A stretch of DNA of 64,000 bases from Eukaryota sp. TZLM1-RC (GCA_040285825.1 JAUPSS010000016.1:1-64000), one strand, 5' to 3'; counted from the first letter of the stretch, positions 24,076 to 35,889 are shown. Notes: generated from the letters alone by a model not told the origin. Numbers and translations are program-made.

Positions 24076-24493
24076 TTTATTGAAGACCTGATTAATATTG
24101 TTTATATTTCTTCTGATTTAAACTCAATTGCAGTAGTCGATTTTAATGGTAGTTTGTTCTGCTTGCACCTTGGAGTATGTTACTACTGAGAAGGACACTG
24201 ATGATTAATATATTGATATTCCATTATTAAAGAAATTGATAATTCATAGTAATGTTCCTATCAATATCAGTGAACAAGTCTTTCCTTATTTGAAATAGTT
24301 CAATCTGAAAAAAACCTGGTGAACACAATCTGACAGAATCGTGTCCTCTTTAATGCTTCTTCATCATGGTTTAATTACGTTTTTCTTACCTAATTGAGGA
24401 TCAATATTTAGTTGAATTATCTTGTTTTCTATGGTGGATTCAGTATTCAGCTGAAAGGTATTTGATGGAAATTTTCCGTGAGCATGCAGAATG
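24076..24493 (+). pseudogene. Collapsed RCC1-LRR pseudogene
   Basis: Two parts of an RCC1-LRR gene are visible in several frames. Around 24080-24180 the reading EDLINIVYISSD...AVVDFNGSLF matches the RCC1 portion of the gene at 37.3 kb (ESLNNIVLIS...). From about 24205 to 24493 the text matches its C-terminus: NISEQVFPYLK versus NITEQNFPSLK, and the DNA tattcagctgaaaggtatttgatgga is nearly shared. Internal deletion, frameshifts and stops make it non-functional. It follows the giant gene by about 90 bp. Confidence 0.7.
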
Positions 24494-24798
24494 AAATAAA
24501 CTCTCATAGAATTAATTTTATTTTCCAACTATTTTTCACATATATGCTAATAATAATAGTTTAGGTTGAGCCTATTATAGTAGATAATTGGAATAATGAT
24601 GTGACAGTTACCGCCATGTACTTTTGACTTCTAGTCGATTTTCTCCTTCTTTTATTCAAACAGCTAATTTTTTGTGTTCAACAGTATACAATTCACATTC
24701 CGTGTTTGTTAAAAGTTTCAGAATTAAGTTTTTTCGTTTCAAGTTCTTTGGCCTAAAGATTTTGGCACTAATACCAATTCTATCATTATACAACTACT

Positions 24799-25040
24799 AT
24801 GTCAAGTCTTTTTTCTGAATATCAACTTTTTAACCGCACAGTTACTCTCTTTGATGCTTTTCAACCAGTAAATAAACTAGTGGAAGTCATTGAATTTGAA
24901 TTTGAAGCAGTAGTTCCGCAACATTACAACCTGATGGATTGTCCAGTTCAAGCTTTGCATATTGACAAAAACTCACTAATTTTAAAAATAAATTTAAATG
25001 GTTATGGTGGTATTCGTTTAAGTAGGCTTCTTCAGTAGAA
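24799..25040 (+). mobile_element. Possible LINE fragment (region after the RT)
   Basis: The frame 24799-25038 contains 'LILKINLNGYGGIRLSRL', which resembles the 'AFLSPKFGGVGISKAEYL' segment of the LINE at 61.3 kb, preceded by a loosely similar helix-rich part. The match is weak and short. Alternatives are chance or an unrelated small gene. Confidence 0.3.
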
Positions 25041-25876
25041 ATATTGTGCAAACGAAATTCAAGGACTTCTAAAAACATTGTTTGAAGTTCATCATTCATT
25101 CCTTCTGCATTTTAAGATTTTCTACAACTTGCTGGGGTATGGTACATTCCAAATATCGCCAAAGCTGTATTGATTAATACTGGAAGAGGGCAGTTGTTGA
25201 AAGAAAACGGGGGACTTGCCCTCTTGAACGGACGTGATATCACGACAAAGACCCACCACCACTAGAAAGCTCACAGTTTATGAACTGAAAGCAACTGGTT
25301 AAAAATGCAGCAAATCGTGGAAAAAGCTTTAAATTACAATCCACAGCTGATTTGGGAAGGAAAAACAACAAGAATTGTTGGAAATACTATCCATGCAGTA
25401 GAATTTTCCGAATTTTTCTTCGAGAGAATATCCAAAAAATATGAAAGCCTGCCCTTACTCGCAGAATTGTGACACAATTGAGCAATATTAAATTTGTATC
25501 GTGATAAACCTTTTTAGATAAAAATAGGCAACAGATGTTGAACAAGGCGATATGAATTATGAGGCTAGTCAACAAGCTTGGATGACATGGGACCATCATT
25601 ATACTCATAAGTTTAAATTGACGTATTGATTTTGAATTAATTCCAGCACGTTCTCTGCATCTCTATGGCTATTAATGTACCATTCAAAACAAACCATTGA
25701 GCAAATGCTTTAAAAAATATTGTACCAGCAGTGTTGCTGAACAATTAAGTAACGGTGTTCTTGATTATCACGTTGAATTGATTTTACGTGTTACAACCCT
25801 GAAACCAAAAGTATGGCACTGAATTATGGAAGCTTTTTAATATTGGAAACAATGAGATGAGATATTACATCAAGAT
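25041..25876. other. Degenerate region without an assignable gene
   Basis: The best open frame is 25305-25472 on the plus strand (55 codons from ATG, beginning MQQIVEKALNYNPQLIWEG). It has a coding-like composition but no recognised motif. Flanking frames are broken by many stops. It may be decayed transposon sequence between two LINE fragments. Confidence 0.4.
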
Positions 25877-26459
25877 GTGGGAAGGTGCATAAGAACATTG
25901 TTGATTGCTTCCTTTTGGAGTAAAACTTTATTAATAGTGGCAAAGCTGTTTGATACTGAAGATGATTTTCATAAAAATAATAGAGGTGATGTCATATTAC
26001 CTGGATTAGATGGAACCTTCATTATATTGGATGTAAAGACTGTTGATCCTTGTAATGCCTCAAATGAAAGGCTAGTTAATTCTGAAATTCATAATCCATT
26101 TTCATATGCTGAAAATTTCAAAATCAAAAAATACAATGAACCATTGTCCAAATTGTCCAGACAACAGCATGCAAAATACAATTTGTATCCATTTGTATTT
26201 TCTCTTTTTGGTTCTCTTGCTTTCAACGGCTATACGTTTTTGAGCAGATTTTGAAATGATTGTAAAGAGAAAAACTAACAGAAATTTCAACAGATAGTTT
26301 TGGCAAAATAGAATTGTTTTTTTTTTCTATTTTTAAGGGGATGTTAAAAAATGGTTTCTGATGCTTTGCTTTCTCTTGGATCTCATTATGAGAGAGTTGC
26401 ATCTAATGTTTTTGTTTTGGGAGTGATGGATTATTTAGACGTTGATTTATAGGTTTTTA
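25877..26459 (+). mobile_element. LINE C-terminal fragment with nuclease-like motif
   Basis: The frame 25877-26254 has NRGDVILPGLDG and ILDVKTVDPCN, then AENFKIKKYNEPLSKL, matching the C-terminus of the LINE at 60.4-60.8 kb (LITPGSDG, VVDVVTVDVCK, SKIKKYNEPLSQL). Further homology continues in other frames to about 26450 (VSDALLSLGSHYERVAS), shared with the minus-strand fragment at 48.6-48.9 kb. Frameshifts near 26250 and the absence of the RT show a dead 5'-truncated copy. Confidence 0.65.
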
Positions 26460-26800
26460 ATAAAACTGATAAAAAAAGAATAAAAAAACTTTCCCATATT
26501 TTAAACTGCAAACATTTTATAACTTATCACTCAATTGTTCATGATTCAGTTCGTGATCGATTGTATGCTTATGTGTGATAGTTTCAATATTGAGGCTTTT
26601 ATTGAACCTTTAGTACGTAAGCTATCTCCAGATCAAACTGACGACCTTTTTGGTAAAAGAAAGGGCAGATGCAGTAGTTCCTGGGTTCGATGGTGTTCTC
26701 AACGTTGTGAAAGTTGTCTCAGTCGATGTCTGCAAAAATTCTGCTGCTCGAGTGGCATTCAACAGAAATCATTGTGCAATTTGCCTTTGGATGTGACTGA
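26460..26800 (+). mobile_element. LINE C-terminal fragment
   Basis: The readings HILNCKHFITYHSIVHDSVRDRLYAY, then (other frame) SFNIEAFIEPLVRKLSPDQTDD, then DAVVPGFDGV, match in order the LINE copy at 60.1-60.5 kb (LFNCKFNITYRSVVQEAVRDQLYAM, AFVETLVRKLSP, LITPGSDGV). At least two frameshifts make it a relic. It follows another LINE fragment directly. Confidence 0.65.
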
Positions 26801-27085
26801 GTTTAGACCTGGTTCCAATAACAAAAATTACTGATGAAACAACACGGAAGACAGTCTTGATTTGTGAGTAAACAACACCGATGAAACAATATTCACATAG
26901 TAGACAAACATTAAAAGTACGAATTATCAGAGTCTTGAATTGATTAATGTGCAAATTCAGATTTTTTGATTGAATCATTTCCCGTATGAAGTTTCAGTGA
27001 AAGGAATAGTTGCTAACGGTTGCTTTTCATTGATGAAAAGTTTACTCCTTCCAAAGTGTAAAATGAAAACCATCTGTAAAGAATT

Positions 27086-27164
27086 TGTTGGCGCCCTAAG
27101 GCTTATATAATATGAAGAAAAAATAAATCAGACTTTTCTTTACTACAATAGACTTTAGGCAACA
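27086..27164 (+). repeat. 5' LTR of the Ty3/gypsy element
   Basis: 79 bp, TGTTGGCGCC...GCAACA, matching the copy at 34069-34147 except four substitutions. It is followed by ataattattggcc, a string also found directly after the 5' LTR of the gag-only element at 56.1 kb. A tRNA primer site beginning TGG at 27173 is possible. Confidence 0.92.
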
Positions 27165-27241
27165 ATAATTATTGGCCATATTAAAGTCGAAAGGTATACC
27201 ATAACTTCAGCATTAGTAAACATCCCCAGACACTTTACAGC

Positions 27242-30020
27242 ATGTCAGACATCTTCCAACAAGATATCTCTGATTCTAATCCCCCACTTAATATGCAGCA
27301 GGTACCAGCGACACATATACATGATATAGAGGGTAACGAGGCAACGGACCCGGATCCCACCTCCCCCTCCCTTAAATTAGAAGAAGATGAAAGAGTGGAC
27401 GAGGTCCCTCCATCTTCAGCAACAGAAGAGGTAACGAGAACGGACCCGGCTCCCTCTTCCCCCAAAGCAATGGATGAGGTTACGAGAACGGACCCAGCTC
27501 CCTCTCCCCTCCCAATTCTAGAACCTGTCTCAAAGGGAACGGATGGAAATCCCACCTTAGACACGTCTTCCCCATTAGGAGAATATGAAGAAATTCAATC
27601 TCAACTGGATGAAATGGAGGGAGAAGACGACTCTTCCGAGGGGTTCTAAAGTTATTAAGAGAGGATGCGGAGGCTTACCTCGAACCAACAGATTTCTGTC
27701 TGTTCGAGCAGCCTCCCCCTTTATAGAGTTACATTCAAAAAAGAGGCAGAAACGTTGGTTTCCAGACCCTCGGAATGATTGGGGATACCCAAAAAGTATT
27801 GGAAATTCCCCTCAATGAAAGGAATGAACTCATAAAGGCACTTGATAAACTGAGTAGAGAGATACTCGGGCCTAACGCAGAGCGCCGCCCCAGAATCTCT
27901 GGAATGGACAAGAGAATCAATGAAATGATGTCTCTTCCCATCAAAGATAGATTGGATTGGAAGGCCTCCTTCCTAGATCAACACGGCAGGAAAATAAGGT
28001 ATCTCTCCATCGAACAGAGAAGTAGGACCGACTCGGAAGACATCCTACAATCCAAATTGCCTGCCTGGTTTGATCCTAACTTTGATACGGAAATCCATAA
28101 TTACACGGAGCTGACAGAGGGTGCTCCCACATATTTTAGGGAATTTATGGAGCAGGAGGATAGTAGTGAACAAGACAAGCTTGAACCAGTAACACCCTGG
28201 TTTGATGCAGACGCTTTAAATAACATTCATACGGAACGATCAGCTGTATTCACGTATAGGAGCCGTCCTAACAACTACATCCAACAACATGGTAACTCGT
28301 TCCCGAAACAACGAGAGTTTAGACAATGGGTAACGGGAGATCCATGCACATCTCTCCACCTTCCCAAACTGCCTGTTGTAGCCCCTATAATTTCTGAAAA
28401 AAGCCAACCAATACAAGTCTGCTCTATTGACAGCATACCCGAACACGTTCCAACAGTGAACGTCCCGGAACCTGTAACTAGACAAAACGTTGCTCCTCAG
28501 GAAGAACCAACTTCCTCCCAACCTATGGAATGTGAAATCGGAGAAAACATAGAGTTGAACGGGCCAGTCGTTGGAGAAACGGCTCCTCCTCAACCCTCAG
28601 TAAGAAACTCTTCTTCCGACAGATCTATGCGTATCGAGGACCTACAATCCTCAAGAAGAGCTATTGACATGAGCATAGCTAGTAGCCTTCATAGACAGAT
28701 TGATCCACGGTCTAAGGATATCGACTATAAAAGAACTCGATTATCCGCTGATGACCCTATCAACAAAATGTCTATCATAGCTTTTCTTTTAAAATATCAA
28801 ACTTGGGATAAATACGGGCGAAAGATAGCTAATAGAAGCTTTGAAGCCGCAGGTCAATCAGATTGGACCAGAGCTTTTATGATAGCTACCCAGCTATTTG
28901 GAGAAGGCCAAGCAGAAATAACCCAAGATAGGATTAAAGATCTCCCCAAACATATACGCGACGAGATCACCAGGGATACAACACAGCCTCTGGTAAGGAT
29001 TGACCCAGCTATAACAGATAAGCTCGGACCCCCAATCCACCATTATGATTTATTTAGGAGCATGATGATGAGCACTTGCCCTACAGGAATATCCAGCATG
29101 ATTGACCTAGCCTTCTATCCAGATGGCAGAGTCAAGGTTTACTCGGTATTGACTATACCGACGCCGACGTCATGGTATTTCTGTTAAAAAGAACACAATT
29201 CACATCATATCATGAGGCTTGTACAGCTCTAATGAAGCCTAGAATAAACTGGAGAAAAATTACAATAGGCATGAGGCTGACAACGAGTTTGGTCGTTATG
29301 TAGAAGATTTTGGAGACGTCTTGAGAATGACCACCTACATGACCGACCTAACCATCCCCGATTTAATTAGAGGAAGCAGTGGGTTGATAACCATATCTCC
29401 CGCTCTAATAGCCGAGTACTTTCTTATGGGTTTGGACAATTGCTATATCGAGCGAACTCCTCCCAGTATGGACTAGGGAATCCTTGTGGGACTCACCGAA
29501 CAGAACAACTCTACTCGATTTGATATCGACAACGAGAAGACATTTCCTCGCTTGGTGTTACACAGCAGGAAACAAGCCCACAATGGATGTACTAAGGAAC
29601 AGGGCTAACGAAGAAGATATTCCTTTGGGACTGACGGCGATGAGAACTTACTCAAGAGGAGTAACACCATCAGCCCAGGCTCCATCAAAACGAGCAAGAC
29701 GATCAGGTGGAAAGTCAAGAGGAACCCCTCAACACAAATGCATCCCTGAAAAGCATGAACGAGAAGGGTCAAAATTCTGTACATTCTGCGGCAACGTCGA
29801 AGGTAACAATCCTGTTGGCCACACTGTATTCGAATGCAAAGACCCTCGTTGTGCTAGAAGCAGAGTTCCCAAAGAAGAAAGATTCAGATTAGGAGAACAG
29901 GAGGCGCCTGCTATTAGAGGCAGTGTCGAAAAGGGCCGAGGTGGCCGTGCTAGACGTGTACATAGATTCAAATTTAGAGGCCGTGGAGGCCGTTTTAGAG
30001 GTCATAAAGGAAGAGGTTAG
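27242..30020 (+). pseudogene. gag: gag of the Ty3/gypsy element (frameshifted)
   Basis: Start ATG 27242 (MSDIFQQDISDSN), with an acidic Pro/Ser/Thr-rich N-terminus containing three TDPxP-type repeats. The frame shifts near 27645, and an in-frame TAG lies at 27724-27726. The long frame 27775-29187 holds a helix-rich capsid-like region. Further shifts occur near 29143, 29251 and 29465. The last part (29466-30020) has the CCHC knuckle CTFCGNVEGNNPVGHTVFEC and an Arg-Gly-rich basic tail typical of nucleocapsid. It ends with TAG 30018-30020, after which pol continues in the same frame. Confidence 0.85.
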
Positions 30021-32311
30021 TACAGACCTATTTATAACATCAACACTACAGAGGATATATCATCAAACGCATCCCCTACTGAGTCAAAACCGACCCGTTC
30101 GAGTACGGTTCCTCACAGACGGATCAACAACAGCAACCGGAACAGCAGGACAGGCAACTTACCTAATCGGGTACACATCAACGCAATCAATCACAATCAA
30201 TCAACAACCGATTTAGGAAACCCAGTCAACAACTTTCCAACAGCTCAACAAAATCTTTTAATTCCTCTACAAATTCACCAAACCAGCTCTGATATCAATA
30301 GTATTTTTGATATTAATTCTACGGTTAGTAAAAACCACATCAGGTCCCAGCGTTCTCCATTTCCAAGACTGGAGATATCAATAAATGATATTAAAATGAT
30401 TGCGACTATAGATTCGGCTGCGTTTTGTTCAGTTATTACTGCAGATTTAGCTGAACAATGCCATATGTCAATCAATAGCAAGGATACCATTAAGTTCTTA
30501 CCAGCTAATAACGTATCCACAAAATCGCTAGGGAGTGCAACTGGTATTCTGTCGTTCAACGTAGGAAGCATTGCGCAACAAGTTCATTATAAACATACTC
30601 TTCCCATAATCCCGGGTTCGAACAAATTATTAATAATGACAGACATGTTAAAAGCACTTGGGCTTCAGACGGATGATGGTCTTTTCATTAGATTAAACAA
30701 AGAACACCGCACTTTGCTAAATGCAGAATCAGAATTCGACTCTAGGATCGCTCAACATTCGATTGGGAACTTAGATAACCAATCACCAAGTTCTTCTGAT
30801 TTTGAGGAGCAATTAGCAAGATCTGGATGTGAGATAAATTTAGATGATAGTAATAATAAATTAAAATTAACGAGTCTACTAAAATTATTCAACGATGTTT
30901 TTAGTGAAACTCCTAATAGAAAAGGAATCGATTGTAATCCTCTAACAATCCGCTTTAGAGATGAGAATGCTATAGTACACAAGCCTGCTAGACGGTTAAA
31001 TCCTAGCAAAATGGAAATAGCAAACAAAATATTTGATGAACTGATCGAAATGGGTTTTGCAGTTGAATCTAATTATAAATTCGGCTCTCCTATTGTCTTA
31101 GTTATATATCCTGACGGCAAGAAACCCAGGTTAACTGGAGACTTTAGTGGTAAAGATGGAGTTAATGCCCATACGATTTCAGTAGAGCCTAATCTACCTA
31201 AAATTAGTGATATTTTAGAATTTTGAGTAGAGCAAATTACATCGCCACGCTTGATTTACCAAAAGCTTTCTGGCAGATAAATGTAGCTGATAAGGATATT
31301 GAGAAAACATCAATCTCAATTCCTGGAAGGTCAATCATGTTTAATAGAGCTTGCTTCGGATTAAAGAACATCCCAGCAGTTTTTCAAAACGTAATGATGG
31401 AAATTTTCCAAATAGACGGCGTTTTCATATACATTGACGATATCATAATAGTTGGAACGACATTCGAAGAATTTTATAAGAGATTACAAAGAGTCCTCCA
31501 ATGCGCCAGAAATAGACGTGTAAATATAGGCTTACGTAAATGTAAATTCGTAACATCAAAACACCCTATCGACATTTTAGGAAGTACCTTCCAGGATAAA
31601 ACTAGATTTATAAGTAAGAAAAAAATCGAAGCCTTGATGAGAATCCCTAGACCAAAAACAGTGAAAGAAGTTCGCTCATTGGTAGGATCCATCAATTATA
31701 TTAGAGATTGGCTTCCAGGTATTTCTGAATTAATTGCTCCAATTAACGAGCTAATTAAAGGAAAACCCAGAATAATTAAATGGACTAGCAAGCATGACGA
31801 TTACTTAAAACAAATAAAAGACTTAATAGTAAACCACATGCCCCTTGATTTACCAGCTCCGGGCAAGCGAGTATTGATAAGTACTGACGCTTCAGATGTA
31901 GCAGTAGGAGGTGTTATTTGGCAGGAAATTGAACCATACTCTCCTGCAGGAACCCCGCTGAATAAAAGGAAAGTGAAACCTTTGTCGTTCTATAGTAGAT
32001 TACTTACAGAAACACAAAGAAAATGGTCCCCTTTACAAAAAGAATTATATGCAATACTTTTGATTTTAACTGAAAGTTGTTTAGAAAGCTACTTGTTAAC
32101 TAGACATTTAACAATTTTCACAGATCATAAAAACATTGCGTTCCTGGCTACAGCCCCAGGAAAAAATAGAATTGTAAAGAGATGGCTGCCGATACTATCT
32201 GAATTCGACTTTGACATAGTCCACGAACCTGGTGAAGACAACCATTGGGCAGATATGTTATCGAGGAATATTGATTTGGGGTCAAAACGAGGAAATTCCT
32301 TCCATTTGTAG
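30021..32311 (+). pseudogene. pol: pol, part 1: protease, reverse transcriptase and RNase H
   Basis: Directly after the gag TAG the same frame stays open to 31226, covering a linker, a retropepsin-like protease (TIDSAAFCSVI, a DSA variant of the DSG/DTG active site, Asp near 30408) and the RT fingers (KPARRLNPSKME, FGSPIVLV). The frame then shifts near 31223. The part 31223-32311 has the RT palm (TLDLPKAFWQI; FIYIDDIII with the catalytic YIDD), thumb and a Ty3-type RNase H (STDASDVAVGGV, SPLQKELYAIL, FTDHKNI, HWADMLSR). Catalytic residues look intact. One frameshift separates RT halves and another leads to integrase near 32280. Confidence 0.93.
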
Positions 32312-33938
32312 CATAAATATACCAGATACTTTACTTTCAAATTACGAGATACCTCCACTAGACGATGATTCTGATTTGGATCTTGAAGACATCCCATCAA
32401 TTTCATCTCTAAGTAGACACCAAGACCTACCTATTTTTTCTTCTTGGTTCTCTAAGATAAGATCCGAACAACAAATAGCCAAAAACAACAACGACTCGTT
32501 ATTTGAAAATGCAATTCTAGATGAAAATACTCAAATTTGGAAAAATAATAAAAACAAAATTTTGATTCCAAAGAGCCTCAGAAAACAGGCACTACTTTTA
32601 ATACATGGTTTGGTTCAATCTGGTCACCCTAGCAAAAACGATAGTTTACACAAACTATCCAAAAGCGATTTCTACTGGCCCAACATGAGAAAGGACCTCA
32701 TTAAACATGTCAAAAGATGCCCAACTTGTCAAAAAACGGCTCCAGTTAAAAGATCAAAAACACCTTCCACAGGGTCTTTATGGGCAGATCGTCCTTTTGC
32801 CAGATTAAACGTCGATACAATTGGACCCCTAAATTCTGACAACGAAGGAAATAAATATCTTTTATTATTTGTAGACTCTTTTACTGGATATACAATTCTA
32901 GTCCCTCTAAAAGAACTCAATGCCTTAGAAACCGCAGATGCCTTAATTTGGAATGTTTGCGCTATCTTTGGCATACCTATGTTAATTCATAGTGATAATG
33001 GATCTGAGTTCGCCAATGAGACTTTCAAAATAGTGTGTAACAGATTAGCGATTGAGATGAGTAACTCAATTCCCCACTATTCAGAAAGTAATGGACTTGT
33101 AGAACGTAAACATAGAGACGTTCTTCGATGCTTAAGGAAACTATTAATAGATTTCAACGATTACGGAAATTGGTGTACATACGTACCTATATCCCAACTA
33201 TTAATAAATTCTACTAAAAGCAGAAAAACTGGTTTTACCCCATACGAACTCATGTTCGGTTCTTCGATTAGCCCAAGAACAGATTCTGCTAATATATTAG
33301 GAAATTTATCCAAATTTGAAACTAATATCCCCTTATTAGATGACATCAAAATGAAAAACACTCGTCTACAAGAAAAAAGGGGAAAAAGCAGAGCATCACC
33401 AAACATTAAATACTCCGTCTTCAGAAGATAATACTAATTCGTGTTTTTTAGCATTTAATATTGGTGACTACGTCTTACGTAAAACCAAGCAAAATAATAA
33501 ATTGCATGGATCTTGGAATGGACCATTTTTAGTTATTGACCTTCCATCCAAATCCACTTTATTATTGAAGAATCTTACTACTGGCACAGAATTAAAAGCT
33601 GCCAAGAAAGATTGCAAAATCTATAACGCAGAAAATCCACAGGACATTGAGTTCCTCAAGGCAGTCGCTGCAGGCGATTCCGAAAAACACACGTTATAGA
33701 GAAAATCCTCTCAGAATACCACTCTGATTCAGGTAGTTTCTGTACTGTTCAGTGGTTTGGCGGTGAAACAACGGAAGAGCCACTCCATTCAGTTAAACAC
33801 TCAGAAGCTTATAAGTTATTTAGTAAGGATAACAAGAAAATGGGAAAACGTACCACTAGTCGACGACAAGGTACCTCCAATGAGTCTACGCCTTCTAAGA
33901 AGCCTAAACGCAGTAGTAGAATTAGGAAGAGGAGCTAA
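32232..33938 (+). pseudogene. pol: pol, part 2: integrase with GPY/F and chromodomain-like tail
   Basis: The frame 32232-33431 has the zinc-binding HHCC module (LLLIHGLVQSGHPS, then CPTCQK) and the DDE core: NVDTIGPL, IHSDNGSEF and NGLVERKHRD. After a shift near 33415 the text FNIGDYVLRK...HGSWNGPFLVID gives the GPY/F-type C-terminal domain, ending at TAG 33699. In a third frame, 33693-33938 reads VIEKILSEYHSDSG...VQWFGGETTEEPL, which resembles a chromodomain, followed by a Lys/Arg-rich end (KKPKRSSRIRKRS, TAA 33936-33938). The chromodomain call rests on pattern and position and is weaker than the rest. Confidence 0.88.
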
Positions 33939-34050
33939 TTCTTAGTTTATATCGAATATTATTTATATTATATCGATTATATGTATTTATTATAGTTATT
34001 TAGTTATTTGTTATAGTTTTGTTTCATATTCATATAAGCTGATTTATTTT

Positions 34051-34068
34051 GAAAAAGGGAAGAAGCAG
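34051..34068 (+). promoter_or_regulatory. Polypurine tract of the Ty3/gypsy element
   Basis: gaaaaagggaagaagcag immediately before the 3' LTR, the position expected for the primer of plus-strand DNA synthesis. The gag-only element has the near-identical gaaaatgggaagaagtag before its 3' LTR. Confidence 0.8.
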
Positions 34069-34147
34069 TGTTGGCGCCCTAAGGCTTATATAATATGAAT
34101 AGAAAATAAATCAGACTTTTCTTTACTCCAATAGACTTTACGCAACA
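34069..34147 (+). repeat. 3' LTR of the Ty3/gypsy element
   Basis: 79 bp, same ends as the 5' LTR (TGTTG...CAACA), four substitutions. Flanked outside by AATT, which matches the bases before the 5' LTR. Confidence 0.92.
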
Positions 34148-34558
34148 AATTAGCGTTTCAAGCTCTCAATTGTTCATACGGTATGAGTCATACCGCATCT
34201 TTTCTGCAAGAAAAACTCGCATACAATTGTTTGATGGAGCAGGATGATAGGAACACATCATGGACGGTGACTTCAAAGTGTTGCAAGCTCAGTATTTCAC
34301 GTTGATTGTTGATAAGAAAAATTGTATTATAAAACGTATTTTATACATCTATAAAGGATGTTGATCAATTATAATTGTTGCAAGAACTCATGTACTGAAC
34401 AATGCTACTGTGTTTCCTGCAATGTTGGGCGATTTGGGCGATCAACAAAAACTGCCCGATTGAAATGCGCGAAACACGGTATTCAAAACAGCAGTTATAT
34501 CGGTTGCAATCTCGAATCATAATTGTAATTGATTTCCAAAGATGTTTGATAAAAACAC
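34148..34558. other. Intergenic region between the retrotransposon and tRNA-Arg
   Basis: No supported gene. One palindrome stands out at 34179-34195: arms cggtatga and tcataccg around a single g, containing TGAGTCA, the core recognised by AP-1/GCN4-type bZIP factors. No gene start is close, so function is unknown. Confidence 0.5.
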
Positions 34559-34630
34559 GACCCAGGTAGGACTCGAACCCACAACCTTTTAATTCGTAGT
34601 CAAACGCGCTTCCAATTACGCCACAGGGTC
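34559..34630 (-). tRNA. tRNA-Arg (anticodon ACG)
   Basis: 72 nt on the minus strand fold as a tRNA: acceptor stem GACCCTG/CTGGGTC with one T-T mismatch, anticodon stem TTTGA/TTAAA around the loop CTACGAA (anticodon ACG), and T arm GTGGG-TTCGAGT-CCTAC. No intron and no encoded CCA. A34 would be modified to inosine to read CGN codons. Confidence 0.9.
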
Positions 34631-35571
34631 TCTGTTAATGACTCCTGTGCACCATTTAACGATCGCAATGAATTATTGAAAGAGATTAATAGTAATAAAG
34701 ATACTCTCATTGGTTTCAAGAACAATTGAAATAAATCAACGTCTTCTGTTTCTGTAATTTAATTTGAGCAATGACCTACAATCTAAAGTCTTGTTTCAAG
34801 TGAATTTGATTTTTACCAGTGCAAATGGGTCTCCGAGTCAATTCGCTGCCTTCAGTTGTTCATCAATTTTGTTCTAGAATATAAAGGTATGTTCCACAAA
34901 CTCTGTCACCAAAATGGAATCTTTCAATCTTCTGACAATCTTCAATCTTTTGGAAAGATGGAAAAATATCTTCTCATTTAGAGGTCCCATTCGTCATTTT
35001 CATAATACTTGACACAGCATTACTGAATATCATATCGGGGAACCTGCTTATGAGTAAAACTACCTGTCATTTAAATAATTCGTTCTCATGTATTTGTTTG
35101 TTTAGTTCATGAATTTTCACTTTTGGGAGTACATTTTTATACTATTCTTTGCACAACAATAACTTTTCCTTAAATTTAAGTTTTTATTGGAACTGAAGCT
35201 TATGTTTTCATTCTCTATTTTGATATAATCTCTCATCATGGGACAGCAACCTTTTTCCCATGATTGAACCATTTTAACCAAAACTCTGGTTTACTAATAA
35301 TTTGAGTTACTGGTTGTTTTGGTACGACGTGATTTTGAATTACTCGGACAATTGCATTCCAGGAATGATATGAAAAGAGGGATTCAATAGTGAATCAATC
35401 AATTCAAAAGGTGCTTTCCTGATTGCACTAATATAAAGAATACTTATAACAACTAGGTCCCAAGCAATTGTGTCGCAGCAACCTCCACAAGTCCTTGATT
35501 AAAATGTTTCTGTTGAACTGCAATCCTGAGTTCAAAATATGTGTTGATCAAATGTAAATGAAAATTTGTTA
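34631..35571. other. Intergenic region without supported genes
   Basis: AT-rich, all six frames frequently interrupted; no repeats or elements recognised. Confidence 0.55.
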
Positions 35572-35889
35572 TTAGATCTTGCTATCTCCAAACGTGTCAG
35601 CAAAATTACTGTTCAAAAGCAATTGTTGCAGTGAAGGAGAAGTATTGGAGAGAGAGTTGGACATGTGGTAGACAGAAGGATAACAATAAGAGACATCTCG
35701 TGATGAATCTTTCTGATTAGAGAAAGCACGGTGAAGCGGTTGCGAGGAGCGGGTGTTGCAAAGATTTTCATCAATCTCCCCTTCAATTGAGGGATGTGAT
35801 CGGGGATTGAAATTGGAAGATGGACGAGTCTTGGTGGCTGTCTTCAACGGTGTATAGGCTTCATTAGTGGTGAACACAATTGCATCCAC
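35572..35889 (-). CDS. Hypothetical small protein, 105 aa
   Basis: An ATG-started minus-strand frame, MDAIVFTTNEAYTPLKTATK..., Ser/Asn/Pro-rich with no hydrophobic segment or recognised domain. Composition is slightly less AT-rich than the flanks, which favours coding, but there is no homologue I know. It could be chance. Confidence 0.3.
   Translation of the reverse strand: MDAIVFTTNEAYTPLKTATKTRPSSNFNPRSHPSIEGEIDENLCNTRSSQPLHRAFSNQKDSSRDVSYCYPSVYHMSNSLSNTSPSLQQLLLNSNFADTFGDSKI

Larger units (their letters stand above)
27086..34147 (+). mobile_element. Ty3/gypsy (chromovirus-like) LTR retrotransposon, complete but decayed
   Basis: A 7,062-bp element bounded by two 79-bp LTRs, each starting TGTTG and ending CAACA. 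The four bases AATT occur just outside both ends (27082-27085 and 34148-34151), consistent with a target duplication. Inside, in order: gag with a CCHC knuckle, protease, reverse transcriptase (YIDD), RNase H, integrase (HHCC and DDE) and a chromodomain-like tail; integrase after RNase H places it in Ty3/gypsy. A polypurine tract precedes the 3' LTR. About eight frame changes and one early stop interrupt gag-pol; LTRs differ at 4 of 79 positions. Some indels may be assembly errors. Confidence 0.93.

Noticed and set aside
28240-28593. Minus-strand frame inside gag
   Set aside because: It overlaps the longer gag frame, is aromatic/Arg-rich without motifs, and is a shadow.
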